Source: Actinomycetota bacterium (GTDB lineage: Bacteria; Actinomycetota; UBA4738; HRBIN12). From it: a stretch of 64,000 bases of DNA. A program made the position numbers and the translations under genes. Under the pieces are notes generated by a model that saw only the letters and a program-made list of their open reading frames with translations, searched no databases and was not told the DNA's origin. Of this stretch, positions 10,723-18,283 are shown in pieces (the first letter of the stretch is position 1; each line of letters opens with the position of its first letter). Where the stretch lies: positions 310,001 through 374,000 of the forward strand of contig BPGL01000002.1 of assembly GCA_026003015.1 (NCBI GenBank). The letters are read 5' to 3'.

Positions 10723-11988
10723 CGGGTGATCCGCCGGCCGAAGACGAAGTGGTCGCGGGTACCAGCCGGTGCCGACCCACATCAGGGTGACGCCCGCGGG
10801 CGTGTTCGACGAGTCCAGCGCCCAGCCGTTGCCGACGTAGACATCGACGTGGTCGACGACCCCGTCGCGGTTGCCGTCGTAGAACATCAGGTCACCGGGG
10901 CGCAGCTCGTCGTAGCGCAGGCGCTCCCTCGCCGCCGCCGCCATCAGCGCTGAGGTCCGTTCCGCCAGGGGCCAGCCGGCGTACGGACGGGGGGGTGCGA
11001 CCCGCCAGGCGTCGCCCTCGTTGCGGCGGAGCACCCACCAGGTGAACCCGGAGCAGTCGAACCCGGGGATCGTCTGGCCGCCGAGCGCCGCCGGCGCGGG
11101 GCGCTTGAACCCCCACTCGCCCCCCCACACGTACGGGTACCCGGCGAACCGAGCGCCCCACCGGACGAGCTCGAGGCGCGCGTCGCTCATCCGGGGCAGC
11201 ACGACCTCGGCGTACTGGTCGGCGAGCGCCTGGATCCGCCAGGGCGAGCGCAGGGCGATCTCGGCCGCGACCCACAGCGAGTACGCGACCTGGATCCGAG
11301 GCATCGGCGTCCAGGGGTGGACGTCGTGCAGGGCTGAGGAGCTGGGGTAGCGAAGACCGAGGCGCATCCCCAGGACCCGAACGCCGAAGGATGCCGGGAC
11401 GGGGACGCGCCGACCGTCCGCGGTGCTGATCCGCTGCAGGGCGTCGACCGCCGGGCCGAGCCCGAGGGCGAGGACGAGCCCGCGGTGCACCTGCGTCATC
11501 GTGACCGGTTCGGCCGGGGCGAACCCCCCTCCGGGGGCGCGGGTCATCCATCCCCGTCCCACGGCGATCGCCGCGAACCGCCAGCCCGGGGCGTCCTGCG
11601 GCAGGTCGGGGAACGTGATCGTGGGGTCGGGCACCGCGTCCCGCGCGAAGGCGCGGACGAGGGCCCGCGCGAACAGGCGCCGGGTCTCCAGCCGGTCCGG
11701 GCCGAACATCGGCGTGCCGTCCTCGAGCGGCGCGACGTCGTCCATCCAGTCGTTCATCGCGGCGACGTACTCGATCGCCGTGCGCGCCCACGCGTGCTCC
11801 GAGGTCACGTCGCCCCAAGGGGTCCGGGCCGAGGCGAGCGTCCGGCTCGCCGGCCGGGACGGGCGCGGCCCACTGCCGGCCTCCCCCTGGGGCTCGGCGG
11901 CCCACGCCGGTCCCACGGCGAGGGCGAGCGCCGTCACGAGCGCGACGGCCGCGATCGGGATGCGATGCCAGGCTCCCCCCAGACCCAT
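10719..11988 (-). CDS. Secreted SLH-like/NlpC-P60 cell-wall hydrolase (one frameshift)
   Basis: The protein begins with a signal peptide (IPIAAVALVTALALAVGPAWA), then SLH-like repeats (segments such as VTMTQVHRGLVLALGL and RRLFARALVRAF), and a C-terminal NlpC/P60 domain. Visible catalytic residues are the cysteine in GFDCSGFTWWVL and the histidine in VDHVDVYVGNGWALDS. It should cleave peptidoglycan stem peptides outside the cell. The written frame runs past the domain into groEL antisense, to 9397. Removing one base near 10757 (ccg|c|gac) restores the family ending DHFVFGRRITR and a TAG at 10719, overlapping the thioesterase stop. About 420 aa when corrected. Confidence 0.88.
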
Positions 11989-12058
11989 GCCTCAAGGGTC
12001 GGCAGCACGGACGCCGTTCTTGACCGCAAGGACGCGTCGCGCCGCCGGGGCGCGCGGC

Positions 12059-12574
12059 TCAGCGGGCCCGTGGGCCGCTGGCGCGGACCTCCTCGACCGC
12101 GCGCAGGGCCGCGCGCAGGTCGGCGAGCCACTCGTCCTGGCGCTCGGCGACCAGGGCCACGCACCAGGCCAGGGCGTGCGAGCGGCTGCGCGCAACCCCG
12201 GCGTCGACGAGCGTGTCGAGCACGCGCCGTTCGGGCATCCGCAGGCGCGTCATCGTGGGCACCGACAGGGTGGTGAACAGGACCCGTCGTCCGGCGCAGG
12301 TCACACCCCAGCTCACCGCACGACCGAACCGCCGCTCGGCCTGCTGGGCGATCCGGATCCTCCGGGCGCGGGTGTCGTCTCGGAAGCCCTGCACCCGCGC
12401 CTCGATCGCGACCGCGCGCGCCTCGTCGGTCGCGTCGGCGCCGAGCTCGGGCTCGGGGAGGGGGCCGACGACGAGGATCTCGTCGCGGTCGGCCTCGATC
12501 TCGGGGGGACCGGTGAACCAGTCGTCGGGGAGCCGTCCTGCGAACCACCCTCGGATCTGCTCGAGCTCATTCAT
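12059..12574 (-). CDS. Hypothetical protein with a ribbon-helix-helix-like C-terminus
   Basis: A 171-residue protein not assignable to a named family. The N-terminus is acidic with WFTGPPEIEADRDEILVVGPL. The C-terminal third, MPERRVLDTLVDAGVARSRSHALAWCVALVAERQDEWL, looks like the MetJ/Arc-type dimerisation and DNA-binding segment seen in small actinobacterial regulators. The ATG lies 7 nt after TAATCT and the promoter region is unusually AT-rich for this genome, so autoregulation is possible. It is divergent from the M20 peptidase. Confidence 0.75.
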   Translation of the reverse strand: MNELEQIRGWFAGRLPDDWFTGPPEIEADRDEILVVGPLPEPELGADATDEARAVAIEARVQGFRDDTRARRIRIAQQAERRFGRAVSWGVTCAGRRVLFTTLSVPTMTRLRMPERRVLDTLVDAGVARSRSHALAWCVALVAERQDEWLADLRAALRAVEEVRASGPRAR

Positions 12575-12581
12575 GTAACGG

Positions 12582-12610
12582 AGATTACAACATTACTCCG
12601 CCGTCCTCAA
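12582..12610 (-). promoter_or_regulatory. Promoter and possible operator for the 12059-12574 gene
   Basis: Read on the minus strand: TTGAGG (12605-12610), a 17-nt spacer and TAATCT (12582-12587), 7 nt before the ATG, so the mRNA would be leaderless. The stretch contains repeated GTAAT/GTAAT/GTTAC words around the -10 box, which could be a binding site for the encoded RHH-like protein. Confidence 0.58.
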
Positions 12611-12655
12611 CCCGGGGCCGGCCCGCGATCGACGGACCGTGTACCCTCCGCCCGC

Positions 12656-13942
12656 ATGAGCCGGTCCGACGAGGGTGCCGTCGTGGCCGACGGGCCCGGC
12701 GATCGCGAGATCGCCGAGGCGATCGGGGCGCAGGAGGCCTGGATGACCGACCTGCTCGTGCGCCTCGTCGAGGCCGACACGACGCTCGGCAACGAGGAGG
12801 CCGGGCAGGCGATCGTGCGGGCCGCCCTCGCCGAGCTCGGTCTGGAGCCGGTCGACGTACCGATGGACGCCGAGGTGCTTCGGGCCCACCCGGTCGCGTC
12901 GCCGTTCGACTGGGACCCCTCGGGCGAGCGCAACGTCGTGGCCGCCTGGTCCGCGCCGACCCGAGGCGACGGGCGCTCGCTGATCCTCAACGGCCACGTC
13001 GACGTCGTGAGCCCCGAGCCTCGGTCCCGCTGGGCCCACGATCCGTTCCGAGCTCACGTGCAGGACGGGTGGCTCACCGGCCGAGGCGCCGCCGACACGA
13101 AGGGCGGGCTCGCGGCCATCCTCGGCGCCGTCCGAGGACTGCGCTCCCTGGGGGTCGCCCCCTCCGCGCCGCTGCAGATCCACGCGGTCGTCGAGGAGGA
13201 GATCACCGGCAACGGCGCCCTCGCCTGCCTGCTCGCAGGGCACCGCGCCGAGGCCGCCGTGGTCGTCGAGCCGTTCGGCGACGCGATCACGACCTCCCAG
13301 GTCGGCGTGCTGTGGTTCCGGGTGCGGATCACCGGCGACGCCGGCCATGCCGCGGTCCCCCCTGCGGGCGGTAACGCGATCGAGCGGAGCCTCGAGCTGG
13401 TCCGGGCGCTGCGCGCGCTTGAGGCGGAGCTGAACGCCGACCCGCCGCCTCCCTACGACGTCTACGAGCACCCGATCGCGCTGAACGTCGGTGCGATCCG
13501 CGGCGGCGACTGGCCCTCCACGGTTCCGGGCGCCTGCGAGACCGACTACCGCATCGCGCTGTACCCCGGGATGCGGGTGGCGGACCTGCGGGAGCGGATC
13601 GAGGCGATCGTGGCGGGAGCGCTCGGCCCGGCCCCCGCGCACCCGCCCGAGGTCCTCTACCGGGGCTTCGCCTGCGAGGGCTACGCGATCGAGCCCGACC
13701 ACGCGCTCGTGACGACCCTTGCCGACGCCTTCGCCCGTCTGGCCGGCGCTCCGCCGGCCCGGATCGCGACGACGGGGACGACCGACGCGCGCGTGTACGG
13801 GGAGATGGGTGTGCCGGCCGTGTGCTTCGGGCCGCTCGGGGAGCGAGCCCACGGGGTGGGGGAACGCGTGTGGCTCCCGTCGGTCGTTCGGACCGCCCAA
13901 GTGCTCGGCCTCTTCGTCCGCGACTGGTGCGGCCTGGCCTGA
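12656..13942 (+). CDS. M20-family metallopeptidase (ArgE/DapE/carboxypeptidase-like)
   Basis: A 428-residue di-zinc amidohydrolase. Metal-binding motifs are ILNGHVDVVS, GRGAADTKGGLAA and VVEEEITGNGAL, and the dimerisation lid (about 200-310) includes GDAGHAAVPPAGGNAIE. It removes an acyl group or C-terminal residue from an N-acyl amino acid or small peptide; the substrate is unknown. The ATG lies 8 nt after TACCCT (leaderless geometry). It starts a co-directional set with an ATP-grasp ligase, a C45 hydrolase and YjbQ, which suggests work on a shared small amide-bond metabolite. Confidence 0.93.
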   Translation: MSRSDEGAVVADGPGDREIAEAIGAQEAWMTDLLVRLVEADTTLGNEEAGQAIVRAALAELGLEPVDVPMDAEVLRAHPVASPFDWDPSGERNVVAAWSAPTRGDGRSLILNGHVDVVSPEPRSRWAHDPFRAHVQDGWLTGRGAADTKGGLAAILGAVRGLRSLGVAPSAPLQIHAVVEEEITGNGALACLLAGHRAEAAVVVEPFGDAITTSQVGVLWFRVRITGDAGHAAVPPAGGNAIERSLELVRALRALEAELNADPPPPYDVYEHPIALNVGAIRGGDWPSTVPGACETDYRIALYPGMRVADLRERIEAIVAGALGPAPAHPPEVLYRGFACEGYAIEPDHALVTTLADAFARLAGAPPARIATTGTTDARVYGEMGVPAVCFGPLGERAHGVGERVWLPSVVRTAQVLGLFVRDWCGLA

Positions 13943-13979
13943 AGGGCTCGCTTGCGCGAGCGGCGGCCCAGGGCGCAGG

Positions 13980-15488
13980 ATGAACGACGTCGAGCAGGGA
14001 CGTCGAGGAGACCCCGAGCCGAGGATGAGCGTCGTTCGGACGAAGCCGTTGCGGGGCATCCCGGAGATCCGGCGGTACTTCCGCACGAACGAGACCCCCG
14101 TGTACTTCGTCTCGGCGACCGCCTTCAACCTGCTGGGGATCGACCGGTGGGTGCGGAACTTCCGGTTCGTGAACTACTTCGACTCCTTCGACGGCTGGCA
14201 CCCGAACGTGCTCGTCCCGAAGGAGCGGTCGCCCCGCACCTTCTCCTCGATCGAGGAGATCTGCAACCACCTGCTCGCCCACAAGGAGGTCCAGGACGAG
14301 ATCCGGGCGCGCGGACCCGGGTACGCGGTGTTCCTGATGTTCGACGAGGAGACGGAGGCGCTCGCCGAGGAGCTCGGGCTGCGCGTCGCGTTCCCGCCGG
14401 CGTCGCTGCGCCACCGGCTCGATTCGAAGCTCGAGACGACGCGGCTCGCAGAGGAGGCCGGCGTGCCGAGCGTGCCCAACGTCCTCGGGCGCGCCACGAG
14501 CTACCGGGAACTCCTCGAGCTCGCACGCAGCGCCGACCTGGGAGAGAACCTCGTCGTGCAGACGGCCTACGGTGATTCCGGCCAGACGACGTACTTCATC
14601 GCCAGCCCGGACGACTGGCGGGCGGTCGAGCGCAAGATCGCCGACCAGGATCTGAAGGTGATGCGGCGGATCGAGCCGCGGGAGCTCGCGATCGAGGGCG
14701 TGATCACGCGCCACGGAACGCTCGTCGGTCCGCTCATGGCCGAGCTCACCGGGTTTCCGGAGCTCACCCCCTACGACGGTGGGTGGTGCGGCAACGACGT
14801 GTCCCCGGAGGTGCTCACCGAGCGACAGCGGCGGCTCGCCCGCGAGCGGACGATCGCGATGGGGGAGCGCCTGCGCGCCGAGGGCTACCGAGGGTACTTC
14901 GAGCTCGATCTCCTCCTGGACGCCCGCACGGGTGAGCTGTGGCTCGGCGAGCTCAACCCCCGCGTGACGGGGGCATCGTCGATCACGAACGTCACCGCGG
15001 TGGCCTACGGCGACATGCCGCTGTTCCTGTTCCACCTGATCGAGTTCATGGACGTGGACTTCGAGATCGACGTCGACGAGCTGAACGAGCGCTGGGCGCA
15101 GGTGACCGACCTCGATGAGTGGACCCAGCTGATCCTCAAGCAGACCGAGGACGTCACGGAGCTGATCACCGACGCGCCGATCTCGGGGATCTGGCGGATG
15201 GACCCTGACGGCGCGCTCGCCTTCGCGCGGCGCGAGACCGACTGGCACACGGTGGTCGACGCCTCAGAGGCCTTCTTCCTGCGGATCGCAGGGCCCGGCC
15301 ACTACCGCTACCCGGGCGCTGACCTGGGGATCCTCGTGACGCGCGGACGGTTCATGGACGAGGACCACGAGCTGCTCGATCGCGCTCGGGCGTGGATCGC
15401 GGGGATCAAGGCCGGGTTCCGATCGGTCGCCCCGGAGCGAACGCCGCCCCTCCGGCAGTTCGAGCCGTTCGGCTTCAAGATGCTGTGA
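13980..15488 (+). CDS. ATP-grasp ligase-like protein
   Basis: A 502-residue protein with an ATP-grasp core: an N-terminal pre-ATP-grasp part (about 20-140), the central lid region with LRHRLDSKLETTRLAEEAGVP and LVVQTAYGDSGQTTYF, and the Mg/ATP-binding strands YFELDLLLD and LWLGELNPRVTGASS (E and N ligands). This is a carboxylate-amine or carboxylate-thiol ligase fold; it lacks the biotin-carboxylase C-terminal domain and instead ends in a unique 120-residue tail. The nearest guess is a peptide-bond ligase. ATG 13980 was chosen; ATG 14025 (MSVVRTK) is possible. A small hairpin GCTCGC-TTGC-GCGAGC lies just upstream at 13946-13961. Confidence 0.85.
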   Translation: MNDVEQGRRGDPEPRMSVVRTKPLRGIPEIRRYFRTNETPVYFVSATAFNLLGIDRWVRNFRFVNYFDSFDGWHPNVLVPKERSPRTFSSIEEICNHLLAHKEVQDEIRARGPGYAVFLMFDEETEALAEELGLRVAFPPASLRHRLDSKLETTRLAEEAGVPSVPNVLGRATSYRELLELARSADLGENLVVQTAYGDSGQTTYFIASPDDWRAVERKIADQDLKVMRRIEPRELAIEGVITRHGTLVGPLMAELTGFPELTPYDGGWCGNDVSPEVLTERQRRLARERTIAMGERLRAEGYRGYFELDLLLDARTGELWLGELNPRVTGASSITNVTAVAYGDMPLFLFHLIEFMDVDFEIDVDELNERWAQVTDLDEWTQLILKQTEDVTELITDAPISGIWRMDPDGALAFARRETDWHTVVDASEAFFLRIAGPGHYRYPGADLGILVTRGRFMDEDHELLDRARAWIAGIKAGFRSVAPERTPPLRQFEPFGFKML

Positions 15489-15513
15489 GGTCGGGCGGGT
15501 AAGGTGGAGCGCC

Positions 15514-16527
15514 ATGCGGATGGTGCCGTTCACGTTCCGCGCCATCGAGGAGCTCGAGCTCGGGCCGCTGTGGGCGTCGGTCTTCCGGGAACGGTGGCCG
15601 CGGTACCGCGCGTGGTTCCTGCGGGAGGGTGAGGCGGCACGGGCCTCGTACGCGACGAGCGTGCGCATGCTCCGGACCCACATGCCGGAGCTCGTGCCCG
15701 CCTACGAGCGCGTCGTCGAGCTCGCGGGCGGCGGGGACCTCGCGGCCCGGATGCTCTCCGGCTACCGCCCCCCTCCGTACCTCGCGGCCTGCTCCCAGGC
15801 GGCGTGGACCCGCGCGGGGGGGCCGATCCTCGCCCGCAACTACGACTACGCGCCCTCGCGCTTCGAGGGGCTGATCTGGTCCACGCGGATGCTCGAGCGT
15901 CGGGTGATCGGCACGAGCGACTGCCTGTGGGGCCTGCTCGACGGGATGAACGACGCGGGCCTCGCCGTGTCGCTGACGTTCGGGGGGCGTCGGGTCCTCG
16001 GCGACGGGTTCGGGATCCCGATCGTCGTCCGCTACCTGTTGGAGACCTGCGCGACGGTCGGGGAGGCTCGCTCGGTGCTCCTGCGGCTCCCGTACGCCCT
16101 GGCCTACAACCTCACGATCCTGGACGCGGAGGGCCGGTACGTTACCGCCTACCTCGCGCCCGATCGCGAGCCGATCATGCGACCGTTCCCGGTCGCGACG
16201 AACCACCAAGGGATCGTCGAGTGGCCGGAGCAGGCGCGGGCCACCCGAACGATCGAGCGGGAGCAGCGCTTGGTCGAGCTGTTGGAGGACGAGCGCACCG
16301 ATGCGGAGCGCTTCGTCGGCGCCTTCCTGCGGGCACCGGTGTTCTCGACGGCCTACGCCCACGGCTTTGGGACGCTGTACACGGCCGTGTACCGGGTTGC
16401 CGAGCGCGCGGTCGAATACCGGTGGCCGACCTCCAGCTGGCGTCAGGCCTTCGGCGCGTTCACGCCCGGCGAACACATGGAGGTGCTGGCCGAGCCGTCC
16501 TTCGCGGCGGCGGAGGCCACCGCCTGA
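15514..16527 (+). CDS. C45 Ntn-hydrolase (acyl-CoA:6-APA acyltransferase-like)
   Basis: A 337-residue protein of the C45/AAT family. The likely nucleophile is the cysteine in LAACSQAAW, followed by GGPILARNYDYAP, the family's RNYDF-type signature. Later segments are LWGLLDGMNDAGLAVSLTFGG and FPVATNHQG. Known relatives transfer or hydrolyse acyl groups on amino-acid or peptide amides. Unlike isopenicillin N acyltransferase, the cysteine is about 90 residues from the start, so activation would need propeptide cleavage. The ATG lies 8 nt after TAAGGT. It is 25 nt after the ATP-grasp gene and overlaps yjbQ. Confidence 0.86.
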   Translation: MRMVPFTFRAIEELELGPLWASVFRERWPRYRAWFLREGEAARASYATSVRMLRTHMPELVPAYERVVELAGGGDLAARMLSGYRPPPYLAACSQAAWTRAGGPILARNYDYAPSRFEGLIWSTRMLERRVIGTSDCLWGLLDGMNDAGLAVSLTFGGRRVLGDGFGIPIVVRYLLETCATVGEARSVLLRLPYALAYNLTILDAEGRYVTAYLAPDREPIMRPFPVATNHQGIVEWPEQARATRTIEREQRLVELLEDERTDAERFVGAFLRAPVFSTAYAHGFGTLYTAVYRVAERAVEYRWPTSSWRQAFGAFTPGEHMEVLAEPSFAAAEATA

Positions 16528-16931
16528 TGCGCACCGAGGTCTGGCGCGTGCGCACGGAGGACCGCGTGGTGACCGACCTCACCGACCGCGTCAGGGCCTT
16601 CGCGCGCGAGGCCGGAGGCGACGGCCTGGTGCACGTCTTCGCACCGCACGCGACGGCCGGCCTCGCGCTGATCGAGACCGGGTCGGGCACCGAGGTCGAT
16701 CTCGCCGACCTGCTCGAGCGGCTGCTGCCGCGGGAGGACATCTACGTGCACCGGCACGGCTCGCCGGGCCACGGCGGGGACCACCTGCTGCCCGCGATCG
16801 TCGGCCCCTCGCTCGTGCTTCCCGTCGTCGGCGGCCGCGTCGAGCTCGGCACCTGGCAGTCGGTGGTCCTCGTCGACCCGAACCGCGACAACCCGGAGCG
16901 GACGGTCCGGCTGAGCTTCCTGGCGGGCTGA
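16527..16931 (+). CDS. YjbQ/UPF0047-family protein
   Basis: A 134-residue single-domain protein with family hallmarks LVHVFAPHATAGLALIE, DIYVHRHGSPGHGGDHLLPAIVG, LELGTWQSVVLVD (here VELGTWQ) and the conserved histidines expected for metal or phosphate binding. Some family members rescue thiamine-phosphate synthase mutants, but a general role is not settled. The ATG overlaps the C45 stop (TGATG), so translation is coupled. Confidence 0.9.
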   Translation: MRTEVWRVRTEDRVVTDLTDRVRAFAREAGGDGLVHVFAPHATAGLALIETGSGTEVDLADLLERLLPREDIYVHRHGSPGHGGDHLLPAIVGPSLVLPVVGGRVELGTWQSVVLVDPNRDNPERTVRLSFLAG

Positions 16932-16937
16932 ACCCCC

Positions 16938-16951
16938 CGGCGGGGCCGCCG
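16938..16951. terminator. Possible hairpin between convergent yjbQ and GroES-like genes
   Basis: A 14-nt palindrome CGGCGGGGCCGCCG in a 34-nt gap between convergent genes. The stem is short and there is no T-tract. Confidence 0.3.
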
Positions 16952-16965
16952 CATCGCGTCGGGCC

Positions 16966-17379
16966 TCAGAGGTACTGCCCGGGGGCCGGTTCGCGCCCGG
17001 GCGCCGAGGCGACCGCCTGGACGTCGCGCTCGCGAAGCAGGACGTATTCCTCGCCGTCGAGGTCGACCTCGAGGCCGGCCTGGGGCAGGAACAGCACGCG
17101 GTCGCCGACCTTGGCCACGCGGACGTCGGGCCCGACGAGGTGCACGTCGGCCCACGTGAGGCGCTTGGGGGCGGACGCGGCGGTCGCGGGGATCAGCAGA
17201 CCGCCGCTCGTTCGCCGCTCCCCGTTCTCGGGGACGCGCACGACGAGTCGGTCGGCGGTGAGCCGGATCTCCGTCGGCGCAGGGCCGGGCCGGGTCGTGG
17301 GGGCACCCGCCGTCGGGGCGGGCGCCGGCGCCCCGTCGCTCGGCGTCTCGGCACTGTCGACAGCCTCCGGGGTGGCCAT
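16966..17379 (-). CDS. GroES-like co-chaperonin with a long N-terminal tail
   Basis: Residues about 38-130 match the Cpn10 barrel: LTADRLVVRVPE, RRTSGGLLIPATA (mobile loop region), VKVGDRVLF-like VAKVGDRVLFLPQAG, and DGEEYVLLRERDVQAV at the C-terminus. The first 37 residues are an Ala/Pro/Thr-rich extension absent from normal GroES, and the protein is 137 aa instead of about 95. It is far from groEL (8457) and has no CIRCE, so it may be a specialised paralogue rather than the main co-chaperonin. The ATG lies 6 nt after TAGACT (minus strand 17386-17391). Confidence 0.8.
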   Translation of the reverse strand: MATPEAVDSAETPSDGAPAPAPTAGAPTTRPGPAPTEIRLTADRLVVRVPENGERRTSGGLLIPATAASAPKRLTWADVHLVGPDVRVAKVGDRVLFLPQAGLEVDLDGEEYVLLRERDVQAVASAPGREPAPGQYL

Positions 17380-17422
17380 ACCGGCAGTCTAGCGAGCCTC
17401 ACCCGCTACGATGAGCGGCCGG

Positions 17423-18283
17423 ATGGAAGCCCGGGTCCTGCTGCGGGAAGCGATCGAGCGGCTCAAGGCCTCCCCTGCGATCGATCATTGGCAGCGTGGT
17501 CGGGAGCGGATCGAGGCCGAGGAGCTCCTCGCCCACGTGCTCGGCGAAGACCCGGACCCGCGCCAGCGGGTCGCCCCTCGGGCGGCGGCGCGGTTCCGCG
17601 CGCTCGTGGCGCGGCGGGCGCGCGGCGAGCCGCTCCCGTACATCAAGGGGTGGACGGAGTTCCGCGGTCTCGAGCTTCGCGTGCGTCCGGGCGTGTTCGT
17701 GCCCCGCGACTCCTCGGAGTTCCTCGCCGAGCAGGCGATCCGACGGCTGCGCGCGCGGCGCGCGCCGGTGCTCGTGGACCTCGCGACGGGGATCGGCACG
17801 ATCGCCCTGGCCGTCGCGAAGGCGGTACCGAGGGCGAGCGTGTGGGGCGCCGACGTCTCGGCGGAGGCGATCGCGCAGGCGCGTCGCAACGCGCGCCGGC
17901 TCGGCCTGCGTGCGCGCTTCGTCGTCGGCGACCTGTTCTCGCCGCTGCCCCGTCGGCTCCTCGGCGGCGTCGACGTGATCACGATCCATCCGCCCTACGT
18001 CGCGGCACACGAGCTGGCCGACCTGCCCGAGGAGATCCGAGCCTGGGAGCCCGAGCACACCCTCACCGACCACAGCGCCGACGGTCTCGGGATCGTCTCG
18101 CGGACCGTCCGTGAGGCGCCCGCGTGGCTGCGGCCGAACGGCTGGCTCCTGATGGAGGCCGACCCGGACCGGGCGCGGGACCTCAGGCGGGTCATGGTGC
18201 GGGGCGGGTTCCGCGACGTGCGCAGCACGAAGGGGGGAGCGCTTCCGATCACGCGGGTCGTGGTCGGGCGGCGGCCCGTGTGA
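17423..18283 (+). CDS. PrmC/HemK-like class I SAM-dependent methyltransferase
   Basis: A protein of about 286 aa with an N-terminal helical domain (RRARGEPLPYIKGWTEFRGLELRV matches the PrmC linker) and a Rossmann domain starting LVDLATGIGTIALAVA, followed by VWGADVSAEAIAQARRNA. The catalytic NPPY motif of PrmC reads HPPY (TIHPPYV) here, so release-factor glutamine methylation is doubtful. ATG 17423 lies 10 nt after TACGAT; ATG 17411 lies inside that box and is the longer alternative. The stop overlaps the next GTG. Confidence 0.86.
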   Translation: MEARVLLREAIERLKASPAIDHWQRGRERIEAEELLAHVLGEDPDPRQRVAPRAAARFRALVARRARGEPLPYIKGWTEFRGLELRVRPGVFVPRDSSEFLAEQAIRRLRARRAPVLVDLATGIGTIALAVAKAVPRASVWGADVSAEAIAQARRNARRLGLRARFVVGDLFSPLPRRLLGGVDVITIHPPYVAAHELADLPEEIRAWEPEHTLTDHSADGLGIVSRTVREAPAWLRPNGWLLMEADPDRARDLRRVMVRGGFRDVRSTKGGALPITRVVVGRRPV

